This document shows, in pieces, positions 28,227-36,708 of a DNA stretch of 43,439 nt (positions are counted from its first letter, which is position 1; every line of letters starts with the position of its first letter). The stretch comes from Gemmatimonadota bacterium (lineage in GTDB: Bacteria > Gemmatimonadota > Gemmatimonadetes > Gemmatimonadales > Gemmatimonadaceae). The notes under the pieces are model-generated. The model was given only the letters and a program-made list of their open reading frames with translations. It made no database searches and was not told where the DNA came from. The stretch lies in contig JAGWRB010000116.1 in the NCBI GenBank assembly GCA_028876725.1, forward strand, positions 1 to 43,439. Reading direction: 5' to 3'. The translations under genes were made by a program, and so were the position numbers.

Positions 28227-30746
28227 ATGGGCACGTGGTCTCGACGCGATCTGATCAAGGGCGGGCTGCTGGCGGCCGGCGCGACGCTGGTGCCGGAACC
28301 CACGCGGGCAATGCTCGCGAACGCCGCGGGCCTCGCGTCCGCCGTGCACGACGACGCGCCGCCCGCGACGTCGGCCGGCGCCGCCGAGTCGGCGCGCGAG
28401 CGCCTGTTGCTCGACTTCGACTGGCGCTTTCATCTCGGCAACGCCGACGACCCGGCGCAGGACTTCGGATTCGCGCAGGGCAACGACGGGCCATTCGCCA
28501 AGACGGGATATCTGTTCGCGCCGGGACGCGCGGACTTCGACGCCGGCGCGTGGCGTACGGTGGACCTGCCGCACGACTGGGCAGCGGAGCTTCCATTCGT
28601 GAACGATCCCGACCTCACGTCGCACGGGTTCAAGCCGCTGGGACGGAAGTATCCGGACACGAGCATCGGGTGGTATCGCAAGACGTTCACGCTCCCGGCG
28701 GGCGACGAGGGGCGGTGCCTCTGGCTGGAGTTCGACGGCGTGTACCGCAACTGCATCGTATCGCTGAACGGCGTGTATCTCACCAATGCGGTGAGCGGCT
28801 ACGCGCCGTTCCGCGCCGACATCACCGACATGGCGCGCTACGGCGGCGAGAACGTTCTTGTGGTGCGCGTGGACGCCACGGAGAACGAAGGGTGGTTCTA
28901 CGAGGGCGCGGGCATCTACCGGCACGTATGGCTGGTGAAGACGGCGCCGGTGCACGTTCCACAGTGGGGCACCTACGTCACCGCCGACGTGCGGGGACGC
29001 GAGGCGCGCGTCTCGCTCCACACCACTATCGCGAATGACTCCGACGCGGCAGCCGCATGCCGCGTGGTGTCGCGCATCGTCGACGCCGCGGGCACCACGC
29101 GCGCCACCGTGACGTCGCCGACGGTGACCGTGCCGGCGTGGAGCGACACGACCGTCGACCAGACGGCCACGATTCGCGACGCCGAGCTCTGGTCCATCGA
29201 AACGCCCCATCTCTACCGCGTGCTGACCGCCATCGAGTCCGCCGGCCGCGTGGTCGACGACGGCGAGACGCGCTTCGGCGTGCGCACCATGCACTGGGAC
29301 GCCGAGCGTGGGTTCTTCCTCAACGGCCGCCGCGTGGAGCTCAAGGGCACCTGCAACCACCAGGACCACGCCGGCGTGGGGTCGGCGCTGCCCGACCGCC
29401 TGCAGTACTACCGCGTGGCGAAGCTCAAGGAGATGGGGAGCAACGCCTACCGCACGTCGCACAACCCGCCCACGCCCGAGCTGCTCGACGCGTGCGACGC
29501 GCTCGGCATGCTGGTGCTCGATGAGACGCGCATGTTCGCGTCGAGCGCCGAGGGCCTCAGCCAGCTCGAACGGCTGATCCGGCGCGATCGCAACCACCCC
29601 AGCGTGTTCTGCTGGTCCATCGGCAATGAAGAGCCGCTGCAGGGCACGCCCGAGGGCGCGCGCATGGCCACGAGCATGAAGCGCCTGGCGCGGCGGCTCG
29701 ACCCCTCACGGCCCATCACCGAGGCTATGAACGGCTCGTGGGGCGAGGGCCTGTCGGCGGTGGTCGACGTGCAGGGGTTCAACTACGGCGACGCGGCGCG
29801 CATCGACGCCTATCATACGAAATTTCCAAAGCAATGGTCGATGGGCACCGAGGTCGGCAGCACGGTATCGACGCGCGGGATCTACGCCAACGACCCAGAG
29901 CGCGGCTACGTGGAAGCGTACGACACGCAATTTCCCCCGTGGGCGGCGACCGCCGAAAATTGGTGGAGCACCTACGACGCGCGAGCGTTCCTGGCCGGCG
30001 GTTTCGTGTGGACCGGATTCGACTACCGCGGCGAGCCCACGCCCTACGCCTGGCCGTGCGTCAATTCGCACTTCGGCATCCTGGATACCTGCGGCTTTCC
30101 CAAGGACAACTTCTACTACTACCGGGCGTGGTGGGGCGACCAGCCGGTGCTGCACCTCTTCCCGCACTGGAACTGGACGGGGCGCGAGGGTGAGCCCATC
30201 CGCGTGTGGGTGCACAGCAACCTCGAGCGCGTCGAACTCTTCCTGAACGGCCGCTCGCTTGGCGCGCAGACGGTCACGCGCAACCAGCATCTGGAATGGA
30301 ACGTGCCGTACGCGCCGGGCACGCTCGAGGCGCGCGGCTTCTCTAAGGGCACGCAGGTACTCACGACGAAGCGCGAGACCACCGGAGCTCCGGCGCGGCT
30401 GGAACTCGTCCCCGACCGCGCGGCCATCGACGCCGACGGCGAGGACGTGGCCGTGGTCGAGGTGCGCGTGGTCGACGCGCAGGGACGGGTCGTGCCCGAC
30501 GCGGGCCCCACCGTGGAATTCGCAATCAGCGGCATGGGGCGTCTCATCGGCCTCGGAAACGGAGACCCCAGCGACCACGACCCGGACAAGGGCACCTTGC
30601 GCCGCGCGTTCAACGGCCGGTGCGCCGCCATCGTCCAGGCAAGCAAGTCACCCGGCGACCTGCACGTATCAGCGTCGGCGCGCGGTCTCGGGCCGGCAAC
30701 GCTGGCGATTGCCTGTCGGCCGGTGACGCCCCGCCCCGCGCTCTGA
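28227..30746 (+). CDS. Glycoside hydrolase family 2 (beta-galactosidase-like), Tat-exported
   Basis: MGTWSRRDLIKGGLLAAGATL Tat signal; YRKTFTLP, GAGIYRHVWL, GVRTMHWDAERGFFLNGRRVELKGTCNHQDHAGVG, CWSIGNEEPLQGTPEG. Confidence 0.92.
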   Translation: MGTWSRRDLIKGGLLAAGATLVPEPTRAMLANAAGLASAVHDDAPPATSAGAAESARERLLLDFDWRFHLGNADDPAQDFGFAQGNDGPFAKTGYLFAPGRADFDAGAWRTVDLPHDWAAELPFVNDPDLTSHGFKPLGRKYPDTSIGWYRKTFTLPAGDEGRCLWLEFDGVYRNCIVSLNGVYLTNAVSGYAPFRADITDMARYGGENVLVVRVDATENEGWFYEGAGIYRHVWLVKTAPVHVPQWGTYVTADVRGREARVSLHTTIANDSDAAAACRVVSRIVDAAGTTRATVTSPTVTVPAWSDTTVDQTATIRDAELWSIETPHLYRVLTAIESAGRVVDDGETRFGVRTMHWDAERGFFLNGRRVELKGTCNHQDHAGVGSALPDRLQYYRVAKLKEMGSNAYRTSHNPPTPELLDACDALGMLVLDETRMFASSAEGLSQLERLIRRDRNHPSVFCWSIGNEEPLQGTPEGARMATSMKRLARRLDPSRPITEAMNGSWGEGLSAVVDVQGFNYGDAARIDAYHTKFPKQWSMGTEVGSTVSTRGIYANDPERGYVEAYDTQFPPWAATAENWWSTYDARAFLAGGFVWTGFDYRGEPTPYAWPCVNSHFGILDTCGFPKDNFYYYRAWWGDQPVLHLFPHWNWTGREGEPIRVWVHSNLERVELFLNGRSLGAQTVTRNQHLEWNVPYAPGTLEARGFSKGTQVLTTKRETTGAPARLELVPDRAAIDADGEDVAVVEVRVVDAQGRVVPDAGPTVEFAISGMGRLIGLGNGDPSDHDPDKGTLRRAFNGRCAAIVQASKSPGDLHVSASARGLGPATLAIACRPVTPRPAL

Positions 30747-30770
30747 GCGGCGCGGGACGGCGAAGCGCGG

Positions 30771-32183
30771 CTACGGTTCCGCGGTCTCGCGCATGAGCGC
30801 CCAGACCGCGGCCACGTGCTCGCGCTCCGTGGCTTCGGCGCCGATGGACACGCGCGCCATCCACCGGTCGTCGAGCCGCGATGGCGTGAGGTAGGCCTCG
30901 CCGGAGCGGTTGATCCGGTCCACCCAGTCGAGCGTGTGCCGGTCGAGCGCGTCGCCGTCGAGGCCGGGCGGCTCGTGCCGCACGCACACGGTCTGCAGGC
31001 GCACGGGCGTGAGCACGCGCCAGTTCGGCGCGGCCCGCACCTCGCGCTCGAGCCACTTCGCGTTCTCGAGATCGCGCCTGACGCGCGCCTGCAGCCCCGA
31101 CACCCCCTGCTCGCGGATGAGGAACCAGAGCTTGAGCGCGCGAAAGCGCCGGCCGAGCGGAATGCCCCAGTCGCGATAGCTCTTCACGCGGCCGTCGGCG
31201 GCGCTCTGGAGGTAGCTCGGGTTCGTGGACATCACGCGCACCAGGTGCTCGGCGTCCTTCACGTAGTACAGCGAGCAATCGAACACGACGCCGAGCCACT
31301 TGTGCGGGTTGAGCACCAGCGAGTCGGCGCCTTCGATCCCGTCCCAGAGGGCGCGCATTTCGGGCACGATCATCGCCGAGCCGGCCATCGCCGCGTCGAC
31401 GTGCAGCCAGAGGCCGAACTCGCGGGCCACGGCGGCGATCTCCCCGACGGGATCGATGGCCGTGGTCGCCGTGGTGCCGGTGGTGGCCACCACGGCGCAG
31501 GGGGTGCGCCCATCGGCGATGTCCCGCGCCACGAGATCGCGCAGCGCGTCGGCGCGCAGGGCGTACGCCTCGTCGTGCGGCACCAGGCGCACGTTGTCGC
31601 GGCCAAAGCCGGCCAGCAGCGCGGCCTTCTCCACCGAGCTGTGCGCGTGCGCCGACACGTAGACGGTGAGCGGGCGCTCCACCGACTGGACGCCGCCGTG
31701 GGCCAGCGAATAATTCGTCGCGCGTTCGCGCGCGCACAGCAGCGCGACGAGGGTGCTGGTCGACGCGGTGTCCTGAATGACACCGCTCCACGCATCGGAG
31801 AGCCCGACCATCTGGCGCATCCAGTCGGTGACCACCTCCTCCAGCTCCGTGAGCGCGGGCGATGCCTGCCACGACAGCCCGAGCGCGGCGAGGCCGCTGC
31901 TCAGGTAGTCGCCGAGCACGCTGGCGAGCGACCCGGCGCCGGGAAAGAACCCGAAGAAGCGCGGCGACTGCCAGTGCGTGATGCCGGGCACCACGATCGT
32001 CTCGAAATCGCGGAGCATCGCGTCGAACGGCTCGGGCGACTGCGGCGGTGACGACGGAAGCTGGGCCTTGATCTCACCGGGCGCCGTGCGCGCCATGACG
32101 GGGCGCTCGGCGATCGTGGCACGGTAGCGCGCCACCCAGTCGGCGATCGCGTGTGCCTGCTTCTGGAATTCGGTCGGGTCCAT
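30771..32183 (-). CDS. PLP-dependent decarboxylase (aromatic-L-amino-acid decarboxylase family)
   Basis: LWLHVDAAMAGSAMIVPEMR, DSLVLNPHKWLGVVFDCSLYYVKD, MSTNPSYLQS, YRDWGIPLGRRFRALKLWF. Confidence 0.92.
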   Translation of the reverse strand: MDPTEFQKQAHAIADWVARYRATIAERPVMARTAPGEIKAQLPSSPPQSPEPFDAMLRDFETIVVPGITHWQSPRFFGFFPGAGSLASVLGDYLSSGLAALGLSWQASPALTELEEVVTDWMRQMVGLSDAWSGVIQDTASTSTLVALLCARERATNYSLAHGGVQSVERPLTVYVSAHAHSSVEKAALLAGFGRDNVRLVPHDEAYALRADALRDLVARDIADGRTPCAVVATTGTTATTAIDPVGEIAAVAREFGLWLHVDAAMAGSAMIVPEMRALWDGIEGADSLVLNPHKWLGVVFDCSLYYVKDAEHLVRVMSTNPSYLQSAADGRVKSYRDWGIPLGRRFRALKLWFLIREQGVSGLQARVRRDLENAKWLEREVRAAPNWRVLTPVRLQTVCVRHEPPGLDGDALDRHTLDWVDRINRSGEAYLTPSRLDDRWMARVSIGAEATEREHVAAVWALMRETAEP

Positions 32184-32194
32184 AGGACCCAAAC

Positions 32195-33571
32195 CTACCG
32201 CGCGCCAGCGGCGAACGTAGCGAGCACCGCGATCAGGCGCCGGATATCGTCGGGGTTCGTGGCCATCCCCACCGACGCGCGCGCCGCGCCCACGGCCACG
32301 CCGGCGCCCATGCAATCGCCGAACCGATCGAGCGTGAACGCGTCTTCCACGGCGTGGTAGCAGCGCGCCGCGGCCGCGGCGTCCCAACCCAGGGCGCGCT
32401 CGCCGGCCCCCGGATTGCAGAAGCACCCGCCGCGCACCGCGACCCCCGCCTCGCGCGCCCTGGTTTCCACCTCGCCAAAGTGCACGGGGCGCCCGTCGGC
32501 CGCGAGGACGTTGAACGCCACTGTGCCTCCGCGGGCTTCGGTGGACGCGGGACCGTACACCCGCACCAGCGGACTGCCGTTCGCGTGCCGCAGCGCGGTC
32601 ATGGCGGCCAGCAGTTCGCCGACCATGTCGTGCACGTGCGCGCCCAGGCGCTCCATGCCGAGCGACTCCATGAATTCGACGCCCGGGGCCACACCGGCGA
32701 TGCCAAGGAAGTCGGGCGTGCCGTCTTCGAACGCCTCGGGGCCGCGGCGGAAACGGTGCAGCTCGTTCTGCACCGATACGAAGTCCACCGTGCCGCCGGC
32801 GAACCAGGGGCGCCGGAACCGGGCCAGGGCCTCGCGGCGCGCGACCAGCGCGCCGAGTCCCGTGGGATATCCGAAAATCTTATAGAGCGACATCGGAACG
32901 AAGTCGGCCGGCACCTGGCGCAGACTCAGGGGGCTGGTGGGGACGAACGCCGCCGCGTCGAGGAGGACGTCGAACCCCAGCGCATGCGCACGCTCCACCA
33001 GCGCCAGCGGATGCTTCACTCCCGAGAAATTCGACTGGGCCGGGTACGCGAAGAGCCGGGGCCCCCGCCCCGCGCGCGCCGCGGCCGCGTCGAGCTGATG
33101 CTCCGGATCGTCGAGGCGCATCCCGTCGTCGAGCGGCAGCACGAGGACCGACGCGCCGGCGCGCCGCGCGAACTCGCGGATTCCGTTTACGGAATTGTGA
33201 TTGTCGGCCGAGAGCACGTACGCGCTGTCGACTGCGAACGGGAAGCTCTCCCCCACATGGCGGATCGCGCCCGTGGCATTGGGCGTGAAGATCACCGTGT
33301 ACGCCGCGGGATCGGCGTCCACGAACCGAAGCATGGCCGCGCGGGCTTCCTCGAGCACCGCGGAACTGGCCAGCGACGGCGCATGCTGCGAGTGCGGATT
33401 GCCAAGCACGCGCTCGGCGAGCAGCGCGGCGTGGCGCGCGGGGAGGCTCTCGGGATACAGCCCGCTGCCCGTGTAGTCCAGATACGCCATGCCTCGGCGG
33501 TCGAGTCGCGAGAATTCTCGACCGCGCAGCTCCGCGAAAAAGCGTCGCGTGGAGGCGGCATCGTTCGGCAT
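32195..33571 (-). CDS. Class V aminotransferase-fold PLP enzyme (cysteine desulfurase / molybdenum cofactor sulfurase-like)
   Basis: AYLDYTGSGLYPESLPARHAALL, GNPHSQH, TPNATGAIR, LSADNHNSVNGIREFARR, MSLYKIFGYPTGLGAL, GGCFCNPGA. Confidence 0.85.
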   Translation of the reverse strand: MPNDAASTRRFFAELRGREFSRLDRRGMAYLDYTGSGLYPESLPARHAALLAERVLGNPHSQHAPSLASSAVLEEARAAMLRFVDADPAAYTVIFTPNATGAIRHVGESFPFAVDSAYVLSADNHNSVNGIREFARRAGASVLVLPLDDGMRLDDPEHQLDAAAARAGRGPRLFAYPAQSNFSGVKHPLALVERAHALGFDVLLDAAAFVPTSPLSLRQVPADFVPMSLYKIFGYPTGLGALVARREALARFRRPWFAGGTVDFVSVQNELHRFRRGPEAFEDGTPDFLGIAGVAPGVEFMESLGMERLGAHVHDMVGELLAAMTALRHANGSPLVRVYGPASTEARGGTVAFNVLAADGRPVHFGEVETRAREAGVAVRGGCFCNPGAGERALGWDAAAAARCYHAVEDAFTLDRFGDCMGAGVAVGAARASVGMATNPDDIRRLIAVLATFAAGAR

Positions 33572-33583
33572 GCCTGAAAGAAG

Positions 33584-33626
33584 AACGGTCGCCGCGGCGG
33601 GCTCAACCCCCGCCACGGCGACCGTT
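33584..33626 (-). terminator. 18-bp stem hairpin terminator (one mismatch) downstream of the RCC1 gene
   Basis: AACGGTCGCCGCGGCGGG...CCCGCCACGGCGACCGTT; minus strand continues CTTCTTTC; plus strand also continues TTCC. Confidence 0.8.
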
Positions 33627-33646
33627 TTCCTCGGGATGCCGCGCGA

Positions 33647-35152
33647 TCAGTGGTTCGGCACCACCACCTGCTGCGGCGTCACGCTGAACCCGCCGGCGCC
33701 TCCCGTCCCGAGCTCGCCGCTGTTGTCGTACCCCCAGCAGTACGCGGCCCCCGAGGTATCCAGCGCGCATGCGTGGAACGAGATCCCCGTGCTCACCGCG
33801 CTGTAGGCCGCGCCGCCGCTCACGAGCTGCGGCGTGGTGGCCTGCCCCGTGGCGCCGTCACCGAGATCGCCGAAGCTGCCCGCGCCCCAGCAGTACGCCG
33901 CGCCCGTGCCGCTGACAGCACAACTGCTGAGCTGACCCGCGCTGATCGAGGCAAACGTGTGTCCGCCGGCAACCGCCAGCGGCACGTTGCTGCTCAGCGA
34001 GGTGAGGCCCGTGCCGAGCTGGCCGTTGTCGGCCTCGCCCCAGCAGTACGCCGCGCCGCTCGTGGTCAGCGCGCACGCGTGGTACACACCGGCGCTGATC
34101 GATGCCACGTTGAGTCCGCCTGCCACGGCCACCGGCACGTCGCTGTCGCTGGTGCCGCCGTTGCCGAGCACGCCGTACGCATTGGAGCCCCAGCAATAAC
34201 CGGCGCCGGCCGTCGTCACGCCGCAAGTGAACACCCCGCCGGCGCTCACCGACGCGAACGTGAGTCCGCCCGCGACCAGCACGGGCGCCGAACTATTTCC
34301 GCCCACGGTGCCGTTGCCGAGTTCGCCGCTCTCGTTGGCGCCCCAGCAGTACGCGGATCCGTCGGCGGTCACGCCGCAGGTGTGCGCGTAGCCGGCGCTC
34401 ACCGCGCGGAACACGAGGCCGCCACTCACCGCCACCGGCGACCCGCTCGTCGACGCGGTGGTCGTCGCGCCCAGCTCTCCCGAAGCGTTGTCGCCCCAGC
34501 AGTAGGCGACGCCGGCACCCGTAACGCCGCACGTATGTCCGTAGCCGGCGGCGAGGGATGTGAACGTGAGGCCTCCCGATACGGCGAGCGGGAACGGCGA
34601 AAGCGTGGTCGTGTCGTTGCCGAGCTGGCCGGAGGTGTTGCTCCCCCAGCAGTACGCCGTTCCGCCGGCGCCGAGCGCGCAGGTGTGCGCGAAGCCGGCA
34701 GCGATCGCGGTGACCGACGTAAACGGCTTGGTGGGCGGCGGCGTCACGGTAATGGTGGCCGACGCCGTGATTCCGTGGCTCGTCGCCGAGATGTTCGCCG
34801 TGCCGGAGGCGAGTCCGGTGACCGTTCCCGAGTCGGACACGGTCGCCACCGACGAGTCGCTGCTGGCCCACGCTACCGTGTCGGTGGTGATGATGTTGCT
34901 CTTCGCATCGTAGGCGGTGGCCACGAGACGCAGCGTGTCGCCCACGATGAGCGACGTGGTCGCGGGCACGACGGTGATGGATGCGATGGCGCCGGTGGGG
35001 GGCGCGGTGACGCCGGTGGACTTGGCGCCGCCGCAGGCGTCGAGGGCGATCGCAACGAGCGCGGGGATGGCGAGCCGCGACAGGACGCGCGCGCCGCGCA
35101 TTGTGTCGCAGCGCCGCCGGGCCGGTGCGCGGGGGGACGTGAGGGAATTCAT
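33647..35152 (-). CDS. Lipoprotein with one Big2-like domain and seven RCC1 repeats
   Basis: Lipobox ALDAC; Big2 SITVVPATTSLIVGDTLRLVATAYDAKSN; seven CxxxxxxxxYCWG...LG repeats. Confidence 0.9.
   Translation of the reverse strand: MNSLTSPRAPARRRCDTMRGARVLSRLAIPALVAIALDACGGAKSTGVTAPPTGAIASITVVPATTSLIVGDTLRLVATAYDAKSNIITTDTVAWASSDSSVATVSDSGTVTGLASGTANISATSHGITASATITVTPPPTKPFTSVTAIAAGFAHTCALGAGGTAYCWGSNTSGQLGNDTTTLSPFPLAVSGGLTFTSLAAGYGHTCGVTGAGVAYCWGDNASGELGATTTASTSGSPVAVSGGLVFRAVSAGYAHTCGVTADGSAYCWGANESGELGNGTVGGNSSAPVLVAGGLTFASVSAGGVFTCGVTTAGAGYCWGSNAYGVLGNGGTSDSDVPVAVAGGLNVASISAGVYHACALTTSGAAYCWGEADNGQLGTGLTSLSSNVPLAVAGGHTFASISAGQLSSCAVSGTGAAYCWGAGSFGDLGDGATGQATTPQLVSGGAAYSAVSTGISFHACALDTSGAAYCWGYDNSGELGTGGAGGFSVTPQQVVVPNH
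33654..34731 (-). repeat. Seven ~150-bp coding repeats (RCC1 propeller blades)
   Basis: Plus-strand (C/G)CCCCAGCA(G/A)TA motif recurs seven times at blade spacing. Confidence 0.85.
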
Positions 35153-35234
35153 GAGAGTGGGGAAGCGGCGTGCCCGGGGGGGACTCGGCGACGTTGAATT
35201 ATACTCCGGCAAACGCGGGTGCGTTCCCCCCGGG

Positions 35235-36707
35235 CTACGGGGCCAGCGCCAGCAGGGCCTCGTGGAGCCGGACCATCGCAAGCGTGTCGACCCGACAGTA
35301 CGCCAGGAGCTGGGCGCGGCAGCGATCCCATTCGGCGTCGGCGATGCGCCCCATGGCCCGGAGCCCCGCCGCGCCGGTGGCGTCGTCGCCGTTGGCGATC
35401 TCGAGACCGCGGTAGGTGAGCTCCGATTCGTCGACGAACACGGGCAGCACCTTCTTGATCGACAGGCTGCCGTGAAAGTTCGGGTGCGCGACCGCCGACT
35501 GCACGATGGGCAGCAGGTCGACCAGCCGGGCCACGGCGTCGGCGAGCGCGTCGGCGTGCTGCGGATAGCGGGCCGCGAGCCATTCGAGGCGCAGGCGCTC
35601 GAACGACGAATAGACGACGATCGACGCCGCGCCGGCGAGGGCGTCGAGGAGGCGCCGGGTGAACTGCTCGAGATCCGGCCGGGCGGGATCGAGGAGCCAC
35701 TCGGCGTGCTCGAGGCCCGCCGGCGTGCGGCGGTGGAGCGAGTACTGGATGGGGAGCACGTCGTAGGGGGCGACGCCGGGAAACGGGGGGAGCGCCAGCG
35801 AGAGCGTCTCGAAGTCGAGATAGGCGGCGGGCTCACGGACGTCGCGCAGGCGCGCCAGCCCGGCGGCGTCCGTGACCAGGTCTCCGGCCAGCACGGCGCG
35901 CCGGTGGAATGCCTGCACGGGCGTCAGCTTCTCGGACTCCGGCACGTGGACGATGCGCGTGATGCCCCCGGCGATCCAGTCATCGACCTTTCGGGACCGG
36001 ATGCCCGGCAGCTCGAACACCGGATCGCGCGGGCCGTCGACGAAGCAGTCGACGCCGCGGAAGTCGCAGTTGCGGCACACGGCGGCCAGCATGGCGGGAG
36101 GGGCGGCGTCTGCCGACACCGCGGAGTATATCGTTTCTAGTATGGGCGCGAATTCCCCGGCCCGGGCGAGCGCCTTGTCGGAGACGTCGTGGCGGACGAC
36201 AGGCGGCGCTCCGTTGTCGACGCGCCAGTCGGGGTTCACCAGCGCCAGCTCGGCGCCGGTTACGGGGAGCCCCGCCGCCTGGACCACCGCCACCGTGTAG
36301 GCGAGGTCATCAACCAGTTCCGGCTTGGCCGTCTTGGCGGACTTGACCTCGATCACGCGCCATCCGCCGGCGTCGCGCACCAGCACGTCGGGACGCGCCA
36401 TCGCGTGGCCGGCCAGGACCGGAACTTCGAACAGCGTGGCCGTGGACGGATCGTCGAGGCAGCGGGCGCCTTCGCTCACCCAGGCCGGGGTCGCGGGTCC
36501 GCGGAGATCGACCCCGGGGGCGAACAGCGCCCGGGCCCGGTCGCCGATGTCGTTGCCCTGGGCCAGGCGGAATTGCGCGCCGAGCCCCGGCATCGATTCG
36601 CCGCGCGCGGCGTGATGCAGCAGCCAGCCGCGGCGCGGGCATTCCAGCGCCTGCAGGAAGACGTGTTTGGTGAGCCAGCGCGGGCGCTCGGCCGTGGGAG
36701 CCGTCAT
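35235..36707 (-). CDS. DUF2779 protein: RecB/Cas4-like PD-(D/E)XK nuclease with Fe-S type Cys pattern plus RNase H-fold exonuclease-like domain
   Basis: ARPDVLVRDAGGWRVIEVKSAK; N-terminal LECPRR and CRNCDFRGVDC; C-terminal AAYLDFETLSLALPPFPGVAPYDVLPIQYSLH and AYCRVDTLAMVRL. Confidence 0.85.
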   Translation of the reverse strand: MTAPTAERPRWLTKHVFLQALECPRRGWLLHHAARGESMPGLGAQFRLAQGNDIGDRARALFAPGVDLRGPATPAWVSEGARCLDDPSTATLFEVPVLAGHAMARPDVLVRDAGGWRVIEVKSAKTAKPELVDDLAYTVAVVQAAGLPVTGAELALVNPDWRVDNGAPPVVRHDVSDKALARAGEFAPILETIYSAVSADAAPPAMLAAVCRNCDFRGVDCFVDGPRDPVFELPGIRSRKVDDWIAGGITRIVHVPESEKLTPVQAFHRRAVLAGDLVTDAAGLARLRDVREPAAYLDFETLSLALPPFPGVAPYDVLPIQYSLHRRTPAGLEHAEWLLDPARPDLEQFTRRLLDALAGAASIVVYSSFERLRLEWLAARYPQHADALADAVARLVDLLPIVQSAVAHPNFHGSLSIKKVLPVFVDESELTYRGLEIANGDDATGAAGLRAMGRIADAEWDRCRAQLLAYCRVDTLAMVRLHEALLALAP

Positions 36708-36708
36708 G

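Noticed and set aside
33654-34731. Possible CRISPR-like regular repeat
   Set aside because: Period about 150 bp and entirely coding (RCC1 blades); not direct repeats with unique 30-bp spacers
35235-36707. cas4 gene of a CRISPR system
   Set aside because: C-terminal DUF2779-like domain and no cas neighbours or array in the window
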